A program made the position numbers and the translations under genes. From Pseudomonas extremaustralis (lineage in GTDB: Bacteria > Pseudomonadota > Gammaproteobacteria > Pseudomonadales > Pseudomonadaceae), in contig NZ_LT629689.1 of NCBI RefSeq assembly GCF_900102035.1, positions 3,704,001 through 3,768,000 on the forward strand: DNA of 64,000 nt, read 5' to 3'. The notes beneath the pieces were generated by a model. That model was not told the origin of the DNA. It made no database searches and saw nothing but the letters and a program-made list of their open reading frames with translations. Shown one piece after another: positions 28,302-37,608 of the stretch. How positions within the stretch are numbered: position 1 is the first letter of the stretch; each line of letters opens with the position of its first letter.

Positions 28302-28772
28302 TCAACGACCGCCCTGAAATGCCCTCAGGCCTTTGAGCGCCTGGGCGCGCACGGCGTTTTTCAGGGCCGGCGACCAGCCCAGCACCAGGCCTTTGAAGCC
28401 CAGGGCCTGGCGGGACCAGCGCCACAGGTCGAAGTGGTCGTGGTGCTCGCAGATCTTGCCCTCGCGAAACACGAACCGCGCGCCGATATCGTTGACCACG
28501 GTATTGCCGGTCGCGCTGAACAGGTAAGTCGCTACCCAATGCGCGCTGCCGGTGGTGTCGTCGCTGCGCACATGGTCGAAGGTCAGGGAGAAGTCCTTGG
28601 CGCGCGTGGTGAGCATGCGCCACATATCGCCAGCGTCGCGGCCGCGCAGTTCGCCGAAGGCCGGGTCGCTGAACAGCACATCCTCGGTGTAGCAGGCCGC
28701 CATGGCCTCGGCATCCAGCCGCTGGAAGGCGCTGTAGAACTCGGTGATCAGGGCATTGTGGGCGTCGCTCAT
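28302..28772 (-). CDS. NTF2-like (SnoaL-type) protein
   Basis: 156 aa from ATG 28772 ([39 protein letters not shown]). The pattern of a first long helix, a short helix, then curved beta strands with [11 protein letters not shown] and [12 protein letters not shown] is typical of the NTF2/SnoaL superfamily, which covers isomerases, dehydratases and non-enzymatic binders. An upstream ATG at 28841 would add 23 residues unlike the family. No operon partner and no assigned substrate. Confidence 0.85.
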   Translation of the reverse strand: MSDAHNALITEFYSAFQRLDAEAMAACYTEDVLFSDPAFGELRGRDAGDMWRMLTTRAKDFSLTFDHVRSDDTTGSAHWVATYLFSATGNTVVNDIGARFVFREGKICEHHDHFDLWRWSRQALGFKGLVLGWSPALKNAVRAQALKGLRAFQGGR

Positions 28773-28867
28773 GGGCAGGTTCCAAACCAGGGGTGTGAGC
28801 GGCCCAAGATAGTCCGGGCACCGGCAAAACTCTATCGGCATTTACACCGGCAATGCCGCGCCAAAAG

Positions 28868-29503
28868 CTAGGGCACCATGCCGCAACTGCGCGCGTAGGC
28901 GAACAGGTCGACGTCGGTGGAAATGCACAGCCGGCTCATGGCCGTGCTTTTCTGTTTGCTGATCGTGGAAATACTGCGGTTGACCCGTGCCGCGATCTGG
29001 CTGACGGTCATGCCGCTGGCCAGCATCCGCACCACTTCCCGCTCCTTGCTGGATAACTGGGGCTGTTGCAGCTGGTCGCCGGGGCCCGCGCTTACCAACT
29101 GGACCCGCAAGCACTCACTGGCAAAGGTCTCCCCCTTGATCACCGCGTTGATCGCGATGGGAAGTTCCCTGGCCGAAGCGCTTTTGGCGACGATCGCTCG
29201 CGCCCCGTGGGCAAACGAAGCGCGTAGCGTGGCCACGTTGGCGAACATAGTGACCAGGATCACCGGCAGTGCGGGGTACTGACGACGCAACAGCCCCAGC
29301 AACCCGTAACCATCCGCCTGCTGACCGCCAGGCATGGCGAAGTCGGTCACCAGCACATCACAGGCCACGGTGCTCAACAACCTGAGCAATTCATCGGGAC
29401 CATCGGCCTCGCCAACGACTTTGCACTTACCGCCCGCCTCAATTACCACCCGCTGTCCGATACGCACAATGGGATGGTCGTCGGCAATAATTACACGAAG
29501 CAT
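28868..29503 (-). CDS. LuxR/NarL-type response regulator, RcsB/RocA-like
   Basis: 211 aa from ATG 29503 (MLRVIIADDHPIVRIG). Receiver domain: acidic pair Asp8-Asp9, phospho-acceptor Asp54 (LVTDFAMPGG), Thr85 and Lys107 (IVAKSAS). C-terminal HTH about residues 148-205: LSSKEREVVRMLASGMTVSQIAARVNRSISTISKQK, close to the RcsB/EvgA style. The overall pattern recalls RocA1 of P. aeruginosa, which controls Cup fimbriae. No histidine kinase gene adjoins it; the nearest partner is the Hpt protein upstream on the same strand, about 200 nt away. The fimbrial cluster starting at 30563 is a plausible target (inference). Confidence 0.9.
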   Translation of the reverse strand: MLRVIIADDHPIVRIGQRVVIEAGGKCKVVGEADGPDELLRLLSTVACDVLVTDFAMPGGQQADGYGLLGLLRRQYPALPVILVTMFANVATLRASFAHGARAIVAKSASARELPIAINAVIKGETFASECLRVQLVSAGPGDQLQQPQLSSKEREVVRMLASGMTVSQIAARVNRSISTISKQKSTAMSRLCISTDVDLFAYARSCGMVP

Positions 29504-29710
29504 AAATACCCATGAATGATGGCAACTTGGATTCGCGCAAAAATACCTGTGTCCACGCGGCGCAACAACCACCCGACGCGCTCGCTTTCGAAGCGCGTCC
29601 AGTGTTTGATAGCCGGCTACTTAATGCCTACAAAACAAACAGAAATTACCTACATCCAAAACCTCTGTTGCAGAAGAACAGCTTTCTACAAGCCGCTGTA
29701 TGCCGATGCT

Positions 29711-30130
29711 TCATAAGCGGCTCAAATAGGTGATATACACCTGCAAGTTGCGCTGAAACGCATGTAATTGCGGCGTACTTGCCACTAAGCCATAAACCTG
29801 GACTTGCGCGATCAGTTGCTCCCCATGCCGCTCCAGGTCAGCCCCACCGACGAAAGCCAGGCTGCCCACCAGACGATGCAACCGCTCCATCACCAGCGGG
29901 GCGTCGGCACTGGCCAGCGCCTGCTCCAGCAAGGCCCCGTCTTCCCGCGCTTCATTCATCAAACTGACCAACACCCGGTTCACCACCTCGTCACTGCCGA
30001 AAATCTCGAGCAGGCTGGTCCGTGTCGGCCAGGCAAACCTCGCAGGGCAAGGCGCCCGCCCCTCTATTTGCTGCAGTGAGGACGTCAGGACAGGTACTGG
30101 ATTGAAAAACGCCCTTGTCACCATGGTCAC
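29711..30130 (-). CDS. Stand-alone Hpt phosphotransfer protein
   Basis: 139 aa. The region from about residue 35 is an Hpt four-helix bundle, with the phosphorylatable histidine His85 in MERLHRLVGSLAFVGG; the HxxxGS(L/S)xxxG layout is characteristic. The preceding helix (VVNRVLVSLMNEAREDGALLEQAL) and following one (LERHGEQLIAQVQVYGL) match. No receiver or kinase domain is present, so it should relay phosphate between a hybrid kinase encoded elsewhere and a response regulator, most simply the adjacent RcsB-like one. Confidence 0.8.
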   Translation of the reverse strand: MTMVTRAFFNPVPVLTSSLQQIEGRAPCPARFAWPTRTSLLEIFGSDEVVNRVLVSLMNEAREDGALLEQALASADAPLVMERLHRLVGSLAFVGGADLERHGEQLIAQVQVYGLVASTPQLHAFQRNLQVYITYLSRL

Positions 30131-30562
30131 CTCAATTGCGCTTACATTGATGTTTCAGTCCATGAGTTCATTAACGCCCACCTGGGTGGGTGAGAAAGAC
30201 GCAACAGCCAATAAAGAACAGCGCGCACTCATATGACTGTTAATAAGTCGCAATAAATAGCCTCCAGGGCTGGATATGACGATACAACAACTACGAAAAA
30301 ACCAACTTTCCTACAAATCGAATCATAAACTCCTACATCCTTATGTCTGAATAACCGCCATTCGCTATTGTCGTAATAGTTGTATTCCCCCCACCTCGTC
30401 CCCCGGCTAAATTGCCGCCACCCCACAAAGAGGGAATGGGCCCGCCATTGGCGGTGGTCCCAACCCAACATAACCAGCCGCCGTGCTCGCCGTCTTAGCC
30501 GAAAGATCGGGCGCTGCCGTGTGCGTGCTTTTATCCGCCAGCCTTGTAGTGGAAGTTCTGAA
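30131..30562. other. Upstream region of the DUF1120 fimbrial cluster
   Basis: About 430 nt between the Hpt gene (leftward) and the first DUF1120 gene (rightward), so it should hold both promoters. The part 30210-30370 is AT-richer than the surroundings. A 129-codon minus-strand frame (30229-30618) overlaps the first subunit's signal sequence and is Arg-rich; it is not taken as a gene. No clear operator was found. Confidence 0.5.
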
Positions 30563-31180
30563 ATGCGCAATTCCCTGACACTGTTGAGTACCGCCCTGTT
30601 ACTCAACCTCTTTTCCACCGCCTATGCCGCCAGTGCCATCGACCTGAGCGTCAAGGGTTTGATCACCCCCAGCGCCTGTTCGCCCATCTTGTCCGGCGGA
30701 GGGGTGATCGACCATGGAAAGCTGTCGGCGGGCGACCTCAACCAGGGCAACCCCACTTACCTGCCCAAACACACCGTGCAGATGAACGTGAGCTGCGAGG
30801 CGCAAACCCTCTTCGGCCTCAAGGCCATCGATAACCGCACAGCCAGCGGCTCCAGCAGCAGTTTCGGACTGGGGTTCGTCAACGGCGACAAAAAACTGGG
30901 CTGGTTCTACCTGTACTTCAACAACCCAGTGATGGACGGCGCAACCGCGCGTTCGATCGTCTCCTACGACAACGGCAACACCTGGCGCCCTGAAGACATG
31001 TTCGAGCCCGGTCCGCTGTTCGCGATAAGCACCCCTGCGGACACCAGCCTCCCCATTGCCGGCCGCGAGCTGGCCGTGGAGCTGGAAATCGCGACTGGCA
31101 TTTACGACGCCGCCGGGATGGATCTGAGCCAGGAAGTGCCGCTCGATGGCTCGGCCACGATTGAAGTGAAGTACCTGTAA
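30563..31180 (+). CDS. DUF1120 fimbrial subunit 1
   Basis: 205 aa from ATG 30563, preceded by GGAAG at good spacing. Signal peptide to about residue 22 (LLLNLFSTAYA|AS). The mature protein has DLSVKGLITPSAC at its start, GGGVIDHGKLSAGDL near residue 52, a second Cys in VSCEAQTLFGLKAIDNR, and ends GSATIEVKYL. This is the DUF1120 (beta-fimbrial subunit) pattern, with a Cys pair likely forming a disulfide and a penultimate Tyr as in chaperone-usher subunits. First of four tandem subunits before the chaperone. Confidence 0.88.
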   Translation: MRNSLTLLSTALLLNLFSTAYAASAIDLSVKGLITPSACSPILSGGGVIDHGKLSAGDLNQGNPTYLPKHTVQMNVSCEAQTLFGLKAIDNRTASGSSSSFGLGFVNGDKKLGWFYLYFNNPVMDGATARSIVSYDNGNTWRPEDMFEPGPLFAISTPADTSLPIAGRELAVELEIATGIYDAAGMDLSQEVPLDGSATIEVKYL

Positions 31181-31225
31181 TCCCACGGACGCCCACCCGA
31201 TTCCTGTGAACAAAGGCCCTCGCCC

Positions 31226-31840
31226 ATGAACGCTTTCGCCTCTCGCCTCATGCTGACACTGCTGCTTGCCCCACCGGCGTTCGCCGCCAGCACCTCCGAC
31301 CTCAGCGTCAAGGGCAGCATCACGCCCAGCGCCTGCGAACCGCTGATTTCCGGTGGCGGCGTGGTCGACTTCGGCAAAATTTCGGTCGGTTCGCTCAATG
31401 CCGACCAATTCACCGCACTGCCCAATCAAAGCCTGCACCTGAGCGTGCGCTGTGAAGGGTCGACTTTTTTCACCCTCAACACCGTCGATAACCGCGCCGG
31501 CACATCGGCCAACCACGATTACTGGCATGGCCTGGGTATGACGCCGAACAACGAAAAAATCGGCGGTTCCAGCTTCCACCTCTACACCCCGGTAGCGGAC
31601 GGCGTTGCGGCACGCATCATCAATTCCAACGACGGTGGCGTGAGCTGGATACCGGCCAGCCAGTTGAACCATCTGTGGCTGACGGCGATTGCGCGCGGCA
31701 GCAATAACGTGCCCGCCGCAGTTCAGGAGTTTGACGCCGAGATTCGCCTGTACACCCATATCGCCCCGACCGAGCGCTTGACCTTGCTGGACGAGGTTCC
31801 CGTCGACGGGCACGCCACCGTCCAACTCACGTACTTGTAA
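31226..31840 (+). CDS. DUF1120 fimbrial subunit 2
   Basis: 204 aa with a signal peptide ending PPAFA|AS. Conserved positions match subunit 1: DLSVKGSITPSAC, GGGVVDFGKISVGSL, VRCEGSTFFTLNTVDNR and the final HATVQLTYL. The middle (about residues 95-150, DYWHGLGMTPNNEKIGG) is the most divergent region among the copies. Gap of 45 nt to subunit 1. Likely a periplasmic subunit carried by the chaperone at 33217 to the usher. Confidence 0.87.
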   Translation: MNAFASRLMLTLLLAPPAFAASTSDLSVKGSITPSACEPLISGGGVVDFGKISVGSLNADQFTALPNQSLHLSVRCEGSTFFTLNTVDNRAGTSANHDYWHGLGMTPNNEKIGGSSFHLYTPVADGVAARIINSNDGGVSWIPASQLNHLWLTAIARGSNNVPAAVQEFDAEIRLYTHIAPTERLTLLDEVPVDGHATVQLTYL

Positions 31841-31870
31841 TCCCACCCTCTGGAAAGGAGTTCGTTCCCC

Positions 31871-32491
31871 ATGAAAACCCTGCTCAACACCGTCGCCGCC
31901 AGCGTGATGCTACTGACCTGCGCCACCACCTATGCCGCCTCTACCGTGGACCTGGCGGTCAAGGGTCTGATCATTCCCAGCGCCTGCACCCCGAGCCTGT
32001 CCAGCGGCGGGATCATCGATCACGGGAAAATTTCCGCCAAGGACCTGCGCCCGGACAACCCCACCCTCATCGGCACCCACACCATGACGGTCGCGGTGCT
32101 GTGTGACGGGGCGATTCCGTTTGCCTTGAATTCGATCGATAACCGCGCCGACTCGTCGATGATGAGGGAGATCTATGGCCTGGGCTTCATCAACGGCACG
32201 CAGAAACTCGGCTGGTTTCAGTTGACGCTGCAAAACGCGGTCGCCGATGGCGTACAGATGAAAACCATTGCCTCGGCGGATGGCGGCAACACCTGGTACG
32301 ACGAAAAGTCGTGGGAGCCGGGCGTGTACATGTCGGTCGCCGACACGGCTGGCGGCACGCAGCCGACGCCGGTCAAGGAACTGGTCGCGCAAATGACCGT
32401 GGATACCACGATCGCCCGCACCGACAGCCTGGACCTGAGCAACGAAGTCACCCTGGACGGCTCGGCCACGCTGGAAGTGAAGTACCTGTAA
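31871..32491 (+). CDS. DUF1120 fimbrial subunit 3
   Basis: 206 aa; signal peptide ends TTYA|AS. Same landmarks: DLAVKGLIIPSAC, GGIIDHGKISAKDL, VLCDGAIPFALNSIDNR, YGLGFINGTQKLGWFQL, and the C-terminal SATLEVKYL. It is closest by eye to subunit 1 (the YGLGFING/KLGWF segments match), suggesting local duplication. A GGAAAGGAG Shine-Dalgarno precedes the ATG by about 9 nt. Confidence 0.88.
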   Translation: MKTLLNTVAASVMLLTCATTYAASTVDLAVKGLIIPSACTPSLSSGGIIDHGKISAKDLRPDNPTLIGTHTMTVAVLCDGAIPFALNSIDNRADSSMMREIYGLGFINGTQKLGWFQLTLQNAVADGVQMKTIASADGGNTWYDEKSWEPGVYMSVADTAGGTQPTPVKELVAQMTVDTTIARTDSLDLSNEVTLDGSATLEVKYL

Positions 32492-32562
32492 TGCCGGGAA
32501 GGCCATGCTCGGTCATGGCCTTTCCTTTCAGACCGGCCCCCCTCCTTCAGCCAGTGATCCCC

Positions 32563-33186
32563 ATGAACCTGCAGCCCATTGCATTAGCCGCTCTGCTGAC
32601 GTCGTTCCTCGCGACTCCCGCCTGGTCGGCGTCCATCGTCGACGTCACGGTGACCGGCCGCCTGACCCCGGACGCCTGCCACGTCGAGCTGTCGGAAGAA
32701 GGCATTGTCGACCACGGCAAGATTCCCACACACGTCCTCAACGGCGATGAATTCACCGTGTTGCCCAGCCTGCTGCTGGAGCTGTCGGTGCAATGCACCA
32801 GGCCCATGCTGTTCGCGCTGGTGGGGATCGACAACCGCTCGGCGTCGGCGCTGGCGCCGGGGGTCTACGGGCTGGGCACCAACCTCCACGCCCCCGACGA
32901 GCGCCTGGGCAGCGTGGCGCTGTCGTATCGCAACCCCATAGGCGATGCCCAGCCCATGCAGGTACTGACGTCCCTCGACAATGGCGAAACCTGGACACCC
33001 CGGCCCAACGCCGAGCCCAAGGTCTTTGCCGGTTTCGCCCTGCCCGGCGACCGTCAGCCGGACTTCATCCGCCAACTGACCACCCAGCTTCAGGTCGAAA
33101 CGACCCTCAACGTGGCGAACGACCTGACCCTGAACCAAGAGGTTCCCCTGGACGGGTCCATCGTCCTGGATCTGCGCTACCTCTGA
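32563..33186 (+). CDS. DUF1120 fimbrial subunit 4
   Basis: 207 aa from ATG 32563 (MNLQPIALAALLTSFLATPAWS|AS). Conserved DVTVTGRLTPDAC, EGIVDHGKIPTHVL, VQCTRPMLFALVGIDNR and a C-terminal SIVLDLRYL. The second Cys is kept. It is more divergent than subunits 1-3 and directly precedes the chaperone gene. A longer frame reaching back to 32311 overlaps subunit 3 and has no signal peptide, so the internal ATG is chosen. Confidence 0.86.
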   Translation: MNLQPIALAALLTSFLATPAWSASIVDVTVTGRLTPDACHVELSEEGIVDHGKIPTHVLNGDEFTVLPSLLLELSVQCTRPMLFALVGIDNRSASALAPGVYGLGTNLHAPDERLGSVALSYRNPIGDAQPMQVLTSLDNGETWTPRPNAEPKVFAGFALPGDRQPDFIRQLTTQLQVETTLNVANDLTLNQEVPLDGSIVLDLRYL

Positions 33187-33216
33187 CCCTTCTTTCTGCC
33201 CACTGGAATGCCCATC

Positions 33217-33912
33217 ATGACCACGCAACTTTTGAACATCGCGGCCCTGACGTTGCTGTTGAGCCTCAATGCCCAAGCCGACGGCATGGTCCCCGACACC
33301 TCCGTGGTGATCGTGTATGAACAGGAGGGCGAAGCCAGCGTGTCGGTGACCAACACCGACAATCAACTGGCCCTGCTGCACGTCACCCTGGAAGACATTC
33401 CCGAAGACACCGAACCGCTGCTGGTGGTCACCCCGCCCTTGTCGCGCGTGGAGCCGGGCAAATCGCAGTTGGTGCGCTTCATCTTCCAGGATCAGCAACC
33501 GCTCAAGAGCCAGCGCCTCAAGCGGGTGGTTTTCGAAGGCATGCCCAAGGGGCGCCCCGCCACCGAGGCCGGCCATGCGCGGGTCGGGGTCACCGTGCGC
33601 CAGAACCTGCCGGTGATCATTCATCCCAAGGGCCTGGCGACCAATCGCACCCCCTGGACCGGCTTGACCTGGCACCTGCAAAACAACGAACTGCAGGTGC
33701 ACAACGACACCCCCTACGTGGTGCGCCTGGCCCAGGAACTGCGCCTGCTGCCCGGCGACGGCAGGGCGATGCTGCCGCGCACCTATGTGTTACCGGGCGA
33801 ACGCTTGCGGGTACCGGCCAGCGGCGCGGGCGCCAGCACCGTGCGGCTGCAACCGGCCACCCTGTATGGCTTCGCGGTGGCGGCCTACGACGCACCGATC
33901 ACCCTTCGCTGA
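33217..33912 (+). CDS. Periplasmic fimbrial chaperone (PapD/EcpD-like)
   Basis: 231 aa from ATG 33217, which has GGA 9 nt upstream; the ATG at 33208 is too close to that site. Signal peptide ends NAQA|DG. Two immunoglobulin-like domains: domain 1 has SVVIVYEQEGEASVSVTN and the G1-strand region PPLSRVEPGKSQLVRFIF, where usher-family chaperones donate a strand to subunits; domain 2 begins near PVIIHPKGL. It should hold the six DUF1120 subunits in an assembly-ready state in the periplasm. It lies between the subunits and the usher. Confidence 0.9.
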   Translation: MTTQLLNIAALTLLLSLNAQADGMVPDTSVVIVYEQEGEASVSVTNTDNQLALLHVTLEDIPEDTEPLLVVTPPLSRVEPGKSQLVRFIFQDQQPLKSQRLKRVVFEGMPKGRPATEAGHARVGVTVRQNLPVIIHPKGLATNRTPWTGLTWHLQNNELQVHNDTPYVVRLAQELRLLPGDGRAMLPRTYVLPGERLRVPASGAGASTVRLQPATLYGFAVAAYDAPITLR

Positions 33913-34016
33913 CGCAACGCACAGGCCCTCGCGCCGCCCAAACGAAGTGACGGCTTAACGACCGTCACCGGGACGCGCAGACGTCCGACATTCGATTGCC
34001 TTGGATAAAAACAGTC

Positions 34017-36443
34017 GTGAACTACCCTGACGGCAACGCCGTGCCCGCCGCTCCCTCCCTCCGTGCCTGGCCGGCCTGGCTATTGAGCTGCGCCCTGCTC
34101 CCCGACGTGGCCTGGGCCGATGACGCTGAAGGCTTTGACGCCAAGACCCTCAACCAGCGCGGTATCGACCCGCAACTGGCCAGCGTGCTGTTGGACGCGC
34201 CGCGTTTTGCCGCCGGAAAACACCCGGTGAGCCTGTGGGTCAACGGCCAGAAGCGTGGCCGCCTGGAGGTCGGTTTCGATCGACACGGCGCCTTGTGTTT
34301 CGACCGCGCCTTGCTCGACGCCGCCGAGCTGGTGATCCCGGCGGACAGCGCCCGTTGCCATGACTTTCTCGGCCAATTCCCGCAAAGCCTGGTGGAGCCC
34401 GACCCGGCCACCCTCAGCGTATCGCTGGTGGTGCCGACCGAGGCCTTGCGCCCCCGGCAGCAGGATATTTCGGGGTATCAGGCCGGCGGTGTCGCAGGCT
34501 TGCTCAACTATGACCTCACCGGGTTCTACAACCGCTTTGGCGATGACGCCAGCCGCTTCGGCTCGGCCAATACCGAAGTCGGTTTCAACGCCGGCGACTG
34601 GATCGTGCGCAGCCGCCAGGTGCAGACCTGGCAGGACGGCCTGTCGCGCAGCACCCATCTGGAAGCCTACGCCCAGCGCACCTTTGCCCAGCACCAGGCG
34701 GTGCTGCAGGCCGGACAGATCAGCCTCTATAACCCGATACTGTCCGGCGCGCAGATCAACGGCGTCCAGGTGTTCACCGAACAGGCCCTGCAAGACCAGG
34801 CGCAAGGCGCGACCATCGAGGGCATCGCCAACAGCCCGGCGCAGGTGGAAGTGCGCCAGAACGGCGCGTTGATTCACTCCACCGTGGTACCTGCCGGCCC
34901 CTTCGCCCTGACCGATGTACGGCGCTTGAACACACGTTCGGACGTCGAGGTGACGATCAAGGAAAGTGTCGGCGGCGAACGGCGCTTTACCGTGCCGGCG
35001 GCCATGCTCGGCCTGGGGCTGCCGGCGGCGGGTTACTCGCTGGCCGCCGGCCGCGTGCGCAACATCGGCAACGCCCACGGCGACGATCCGTGGGTGGTCA
35101 GTGCCGGCTGGAACGGCGCGGTGCATCCGCAACTGTCCCTCGGCGGCGCAATCATGACGGCCAGTGAATACCGCGCCGTCGGCGCCAGCCTGGCCTGGCT
35201 GCCGGGCCTGGACAGTCAGCTCCAGCTCGCCAGCCAACTCGCCGACGCACAGGCCCGGGACAACGCGCGCGGCATGCAAACCGACCTGTCATGGTCCCAG
35301 CGCTTGAGTGACCAGTGGTCGTTCAGTCTGGCCAACACCTGGCGCTCTCCAGGCTATCGCGAGCTGGAGGACGCCATCTACGACATCCAGCCCGAGCGAC
35401 CGCGCAGCTCCCGTTATCGCGATCAGCAAAGCGCAACCCTGGGCTTTTCCCACCCATGGCTGGGGGCGTTCAGCGCCGGGGTGTCGCGCTCGAGCAGCTT
35501 TAACGGGGACAGCAGCAGTCGCGGGCTGGCCTCCTGGGGCACCAGTATCAACGGCGTGTCGCTGTCGGCCAGTGCCGAATGGCAGATGGGCGGGCGCCAG
35601 CAGCAAGACAACGCGGTGTACCTGAACCTGAGCCTGCCCCTTGGCGAAAGCCGCCGGGTCCGCGCCTGGGTGCGCAACTCCGGGGGTGAGCATCGCTCGG
35701 GGCTGGGCTTGAACGAACAGATCGACGATCAACTCAGTTATCGGGTCGCCGCCGAGTACGACACCCGCGACCGGCAAGTGGAGACCAGCGTGGGGGTCTC
35801 CGCCCTGCCCCGCTACAGCCAGCTCGACCTGAGCTATAGCCGCAGCGACGCCGAACGCTCGAGCTACCAGGGCGGCGCCCGAGGTGCGGTGGTGGTGCAC
35901 GACAGTGGCGTCACCTTCTCCCCCTATCCGGTGCGCGACACCTTCGCCCTGGTGTCGGTAGGCGACATGAGCGGCATCAAGCTCAGCACTCCCAGCGGCC
36001 CGGTCTGGACCGACTGGCAAGGCCAGGCGGTGGTGCCCCAAGTCAACGCCTATGGCCGCAGCCCGGTGGAAGTGCAGACCCGCTCGCTGCCGCGCAATGC
36101 GGATGTGAACAATGGCCTGGCGATGATTTCGGCCGGACGCGGCGCGGTGGATCGCGTCGCGTTCGGCGTGGCCCTGACCCGCCGGCTGCTGCTGAACGCG
36201 CGTGATGATCAGGGTCAGCCGCTGCCCCGTGGCGCCATGGTGAGCACCGCCGATGGCGAGTTCGTCACCCTGGTCCAGGAGAGCGGCCAAGTGTTCCTGC
36301 CCAACGTGCTGGAGCACACGCCGTTGTGGGTCAGCGCCCCCGACAGGGACCGCTGCGAACTGCGCTACGAATTACCGGCCAAGCCCGATCCGACGGTGTA
36401 TTTCGAAACCGCCACCGCCCGCTGCCACACCCCTGGAGGATGA
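34017..36443 (+). CDS. Outer-membrane fimbrial usher
   Basis: About 808 aa from a GTG at 34017; a TTG at 33996 would add seven residues and neither start has a strong Shine-Dalgarno. Signal peptide ends PDVAWA|DD. N-terminal periplasmic domain (FDAKTLNQRGIDPQLASVL), then the 24-strand barrel region (LNYDLTGFYNRFGDDASRF), a plug region near VEVRQNGALIHSTVVPAGPF, and C-terminal domains ending CELRYELP...RCHTPGG. Ushers form the pore through which chaperone-bound subunits are polymerised. Three nt separate its TGA from the adhesin ATG. Confidence 0.93.
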   Translation: MNYPDGNAVPAAPSLRAWPAWLLSCALLPDVAWADDAEGFDAKTLNQRGIDPQLASVLLDAPRFAAGKHPVSLWVNGQKRGRLEVGFDRHGALCFDRALLDAAELVIPADSARCHDFLGQFPQSLVEPDPATLSVSLVVPTEALRPRQQDISGYQAGGVAGLLNYDLTGFYNRFGDDASRFGSANTEVGFNAGDWIVRSRQVQTWQDGLSRSTHLEAYAQRTFAQHQAVLQAGQISLYNPILSGAQINGVQVFTEQALQDQAQGATIEGIANSPAQVEVRQNGALIHSTVVPAGPFALTDVRRLNTRSDVEVTIKESVGGERRFTVPAAMLGLGLPAAGYSLAAGRVRNIGNAHGDDPWVVSAGWNGAVHPQLSLGGAIMTASEYRAVGASLAWLPGLDSQLQLASQLADAQARDNARGMQTDLSWSQRLSDQWSFSLANTWRSPGYRELEDAIYDIQPERPRSSRYRDQQSATLGFSHPWLGAFSAGVSRSSSFNGDSSSRGLASWGTSINGVSLSASAEWQMGGRQQQDNAVYLNLSLPLGESRRVRAWVRNSGGEHRSGLGLNEQIDDQLSYRVAAEYDTRDRQVETSVGVSALPRYSQLDLSYSRSDAERSSYQGGARGAVVVHDSGVTFSPYPVRDTFALVSVGDMSGIKLSTPSGPVWTDWQGQAVVPQVNAYGRSPVEVQTRSLPRNADVNNGLAMISAGRGAVDRVAFGVALTRRLLLNARDDQGQPLPRGAMVSTADGEFVTLVQESGQVFLPNVLEHTPLWVSAPDRDRCELRYELPAKPDPTVYFETATARCHTPGG

Positions 36444-36446
36444 CCG

Positions 36447-37592
36447 ATGACTGCCCTGATGCTTGCCCATCGCCTGCGCCGGCCGATCTTCATTGGCGTG
36501 ATACTCGCTGCGTTCAACACGGCCCAGGCCGACGACGAATGCCAGTTGAACGTCAGCGAGTCGCGCCTGGATTTCGGCTTGATGAACCGCGCCGCCCAGC
36601 GCGACAGCGCCGCCCAGCGTCTGCTCGGCGAGCGCCACCTGCGCCTGACGTTCAACTGCCCGCGGCCCACCGATCCGAGCCTGTTTTATCGCGCCCTGGC
36701 AGCCAACGCAGAACGCTTGCAGTTCACCGCACAGGGCAGCTACGCGTTGCAAGTCAGCGAGGGTGTACTCGACGGCCAGGCGGTCAGCCTGGGGTTGCTG
36801 CCTGCCAGCGGACAGCCACCGATCGCGATCGGGACCACGCTGGACTGGCGACCGGGCCACGGCATCGCTCCGGTGCAGAACGGCACACGGCTCACCGGCA
36901 AGCACTTCGCGCTGCAACTGAGTGTCAGCGCCTGGGCCGATGCCGCCGCCACCCGTGTCAGGGAGGCCACGACCTGGGAAGCCTCCGGGAGCCTGCATAA
37001 CCGCCACGCCAGCCGCGAACTGACATTGCAGGCCCACTTCGCCCCCGTGGCCTGCGTGCCGCAGTTATCCAACGGCGGGCTGGTGGATTACGGCACGCTG
37101 CTGGCCAAGGACCTCAGTGCCAGCAATGAAACGCCATTGCCCACCCGCACCTTGCAGCTCTCGGTGAGCTGCGACGCCGCCACACCTTTCGCCCTGAAGA
37201 TGCACGACAACCGCAACGGTTCGGCCACCGGCGGCACCGATGAAACCGCCTACGGCCTGGACCTGGATAACAGCCACAACAAGATCGGTCGCTATTACGT
37301 CAACATCGACCCGGCAGAATTCAGCGCCGACGCCCTCGGCACGCTGTATCGCACCGACTCCACCAGTGGCGGGGCCGCCTGGAGCAGTTCCAGCTCGCGG
37401 CAGATCCCCATCGCAGCCAACAGCCTCATGGGCTTCACCAACCGCACCGCCAGCACCCTGGGCCCCGTGCCGCTGCAGAACCTCACCGGCACGCTGCGTA
37501 TCAAAGCCTACCTGGCGCCGATGCAGACCCTGGACTTGCGCAGCGTGGTGCACATCAACGGCTCCGGCACGCTGGAAATCATTTACTTGTAA
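36447..37592 (+). CDS. Two-domain DUF1120 protein, candidate tip adhesin
   Basis: 381 aa, nearly twice the length of the other subunits. The signal region runs to about residue 28 (FNTAQA|DD). Residues about 30-195 form a separate domain with Cys pair CQLNVSESRLDFGLMNRAA and FNCPRP, a fimbrial-lectin-like layout, though I do not recognise a named family. Residues about 200-381 are DUF1120: VACVPQLSNGGLVDYGTLLAKDL, VSCDAATPFALKMHDNR and the terminal SGTLEIIYL. In chaperone-usher systems the two-domain subunit next to the usher is usually the tip adhesin, so that is the inferred role. Confidence 0.8.
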   Translation: MTALMLAHRLRRPIFIGVILAAFNTAQADDECQLNVSESRLDFGLMNRAAQRDSAAQRLLGERHLRLTFNCPRPTDPSLFYRALAANAERLQFTAQGSYALQVSEGVLDGQAVSLGLLPASGQPPIAIGTTLDWRPGHGIAPVQNGTRLTGKHFALQLSVSAWADAAATRVREATTWEASGSLHNRHASRELTLQAHFAPVACVPQLSNGGLVDYGTLLAKDLSASNETPLPTRTLQLSVSCDAATPFALKMHDNRNGSATGGTDETAYGLDLDNSHNKIGRYYVNIDPAEFSADALGTLYRTDSTSGGAAWSSSSSRQIPIAANSLMGFTNRTASTLGPVPLQNLTGTLRIKAYLAPMQTLDLRSVVHINGSGTLEIIYL

Positions 37593-37608
37593 TCCTTGGG
37601 ATCAACGC

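Noticed and set aside
30229..30618. A 129-codon minus-strand frame before the fimbrial cluster
   Set aside because: Arg-rich, no family, and it overlaps the start and signal peptide of the first DUF1120 subunit.
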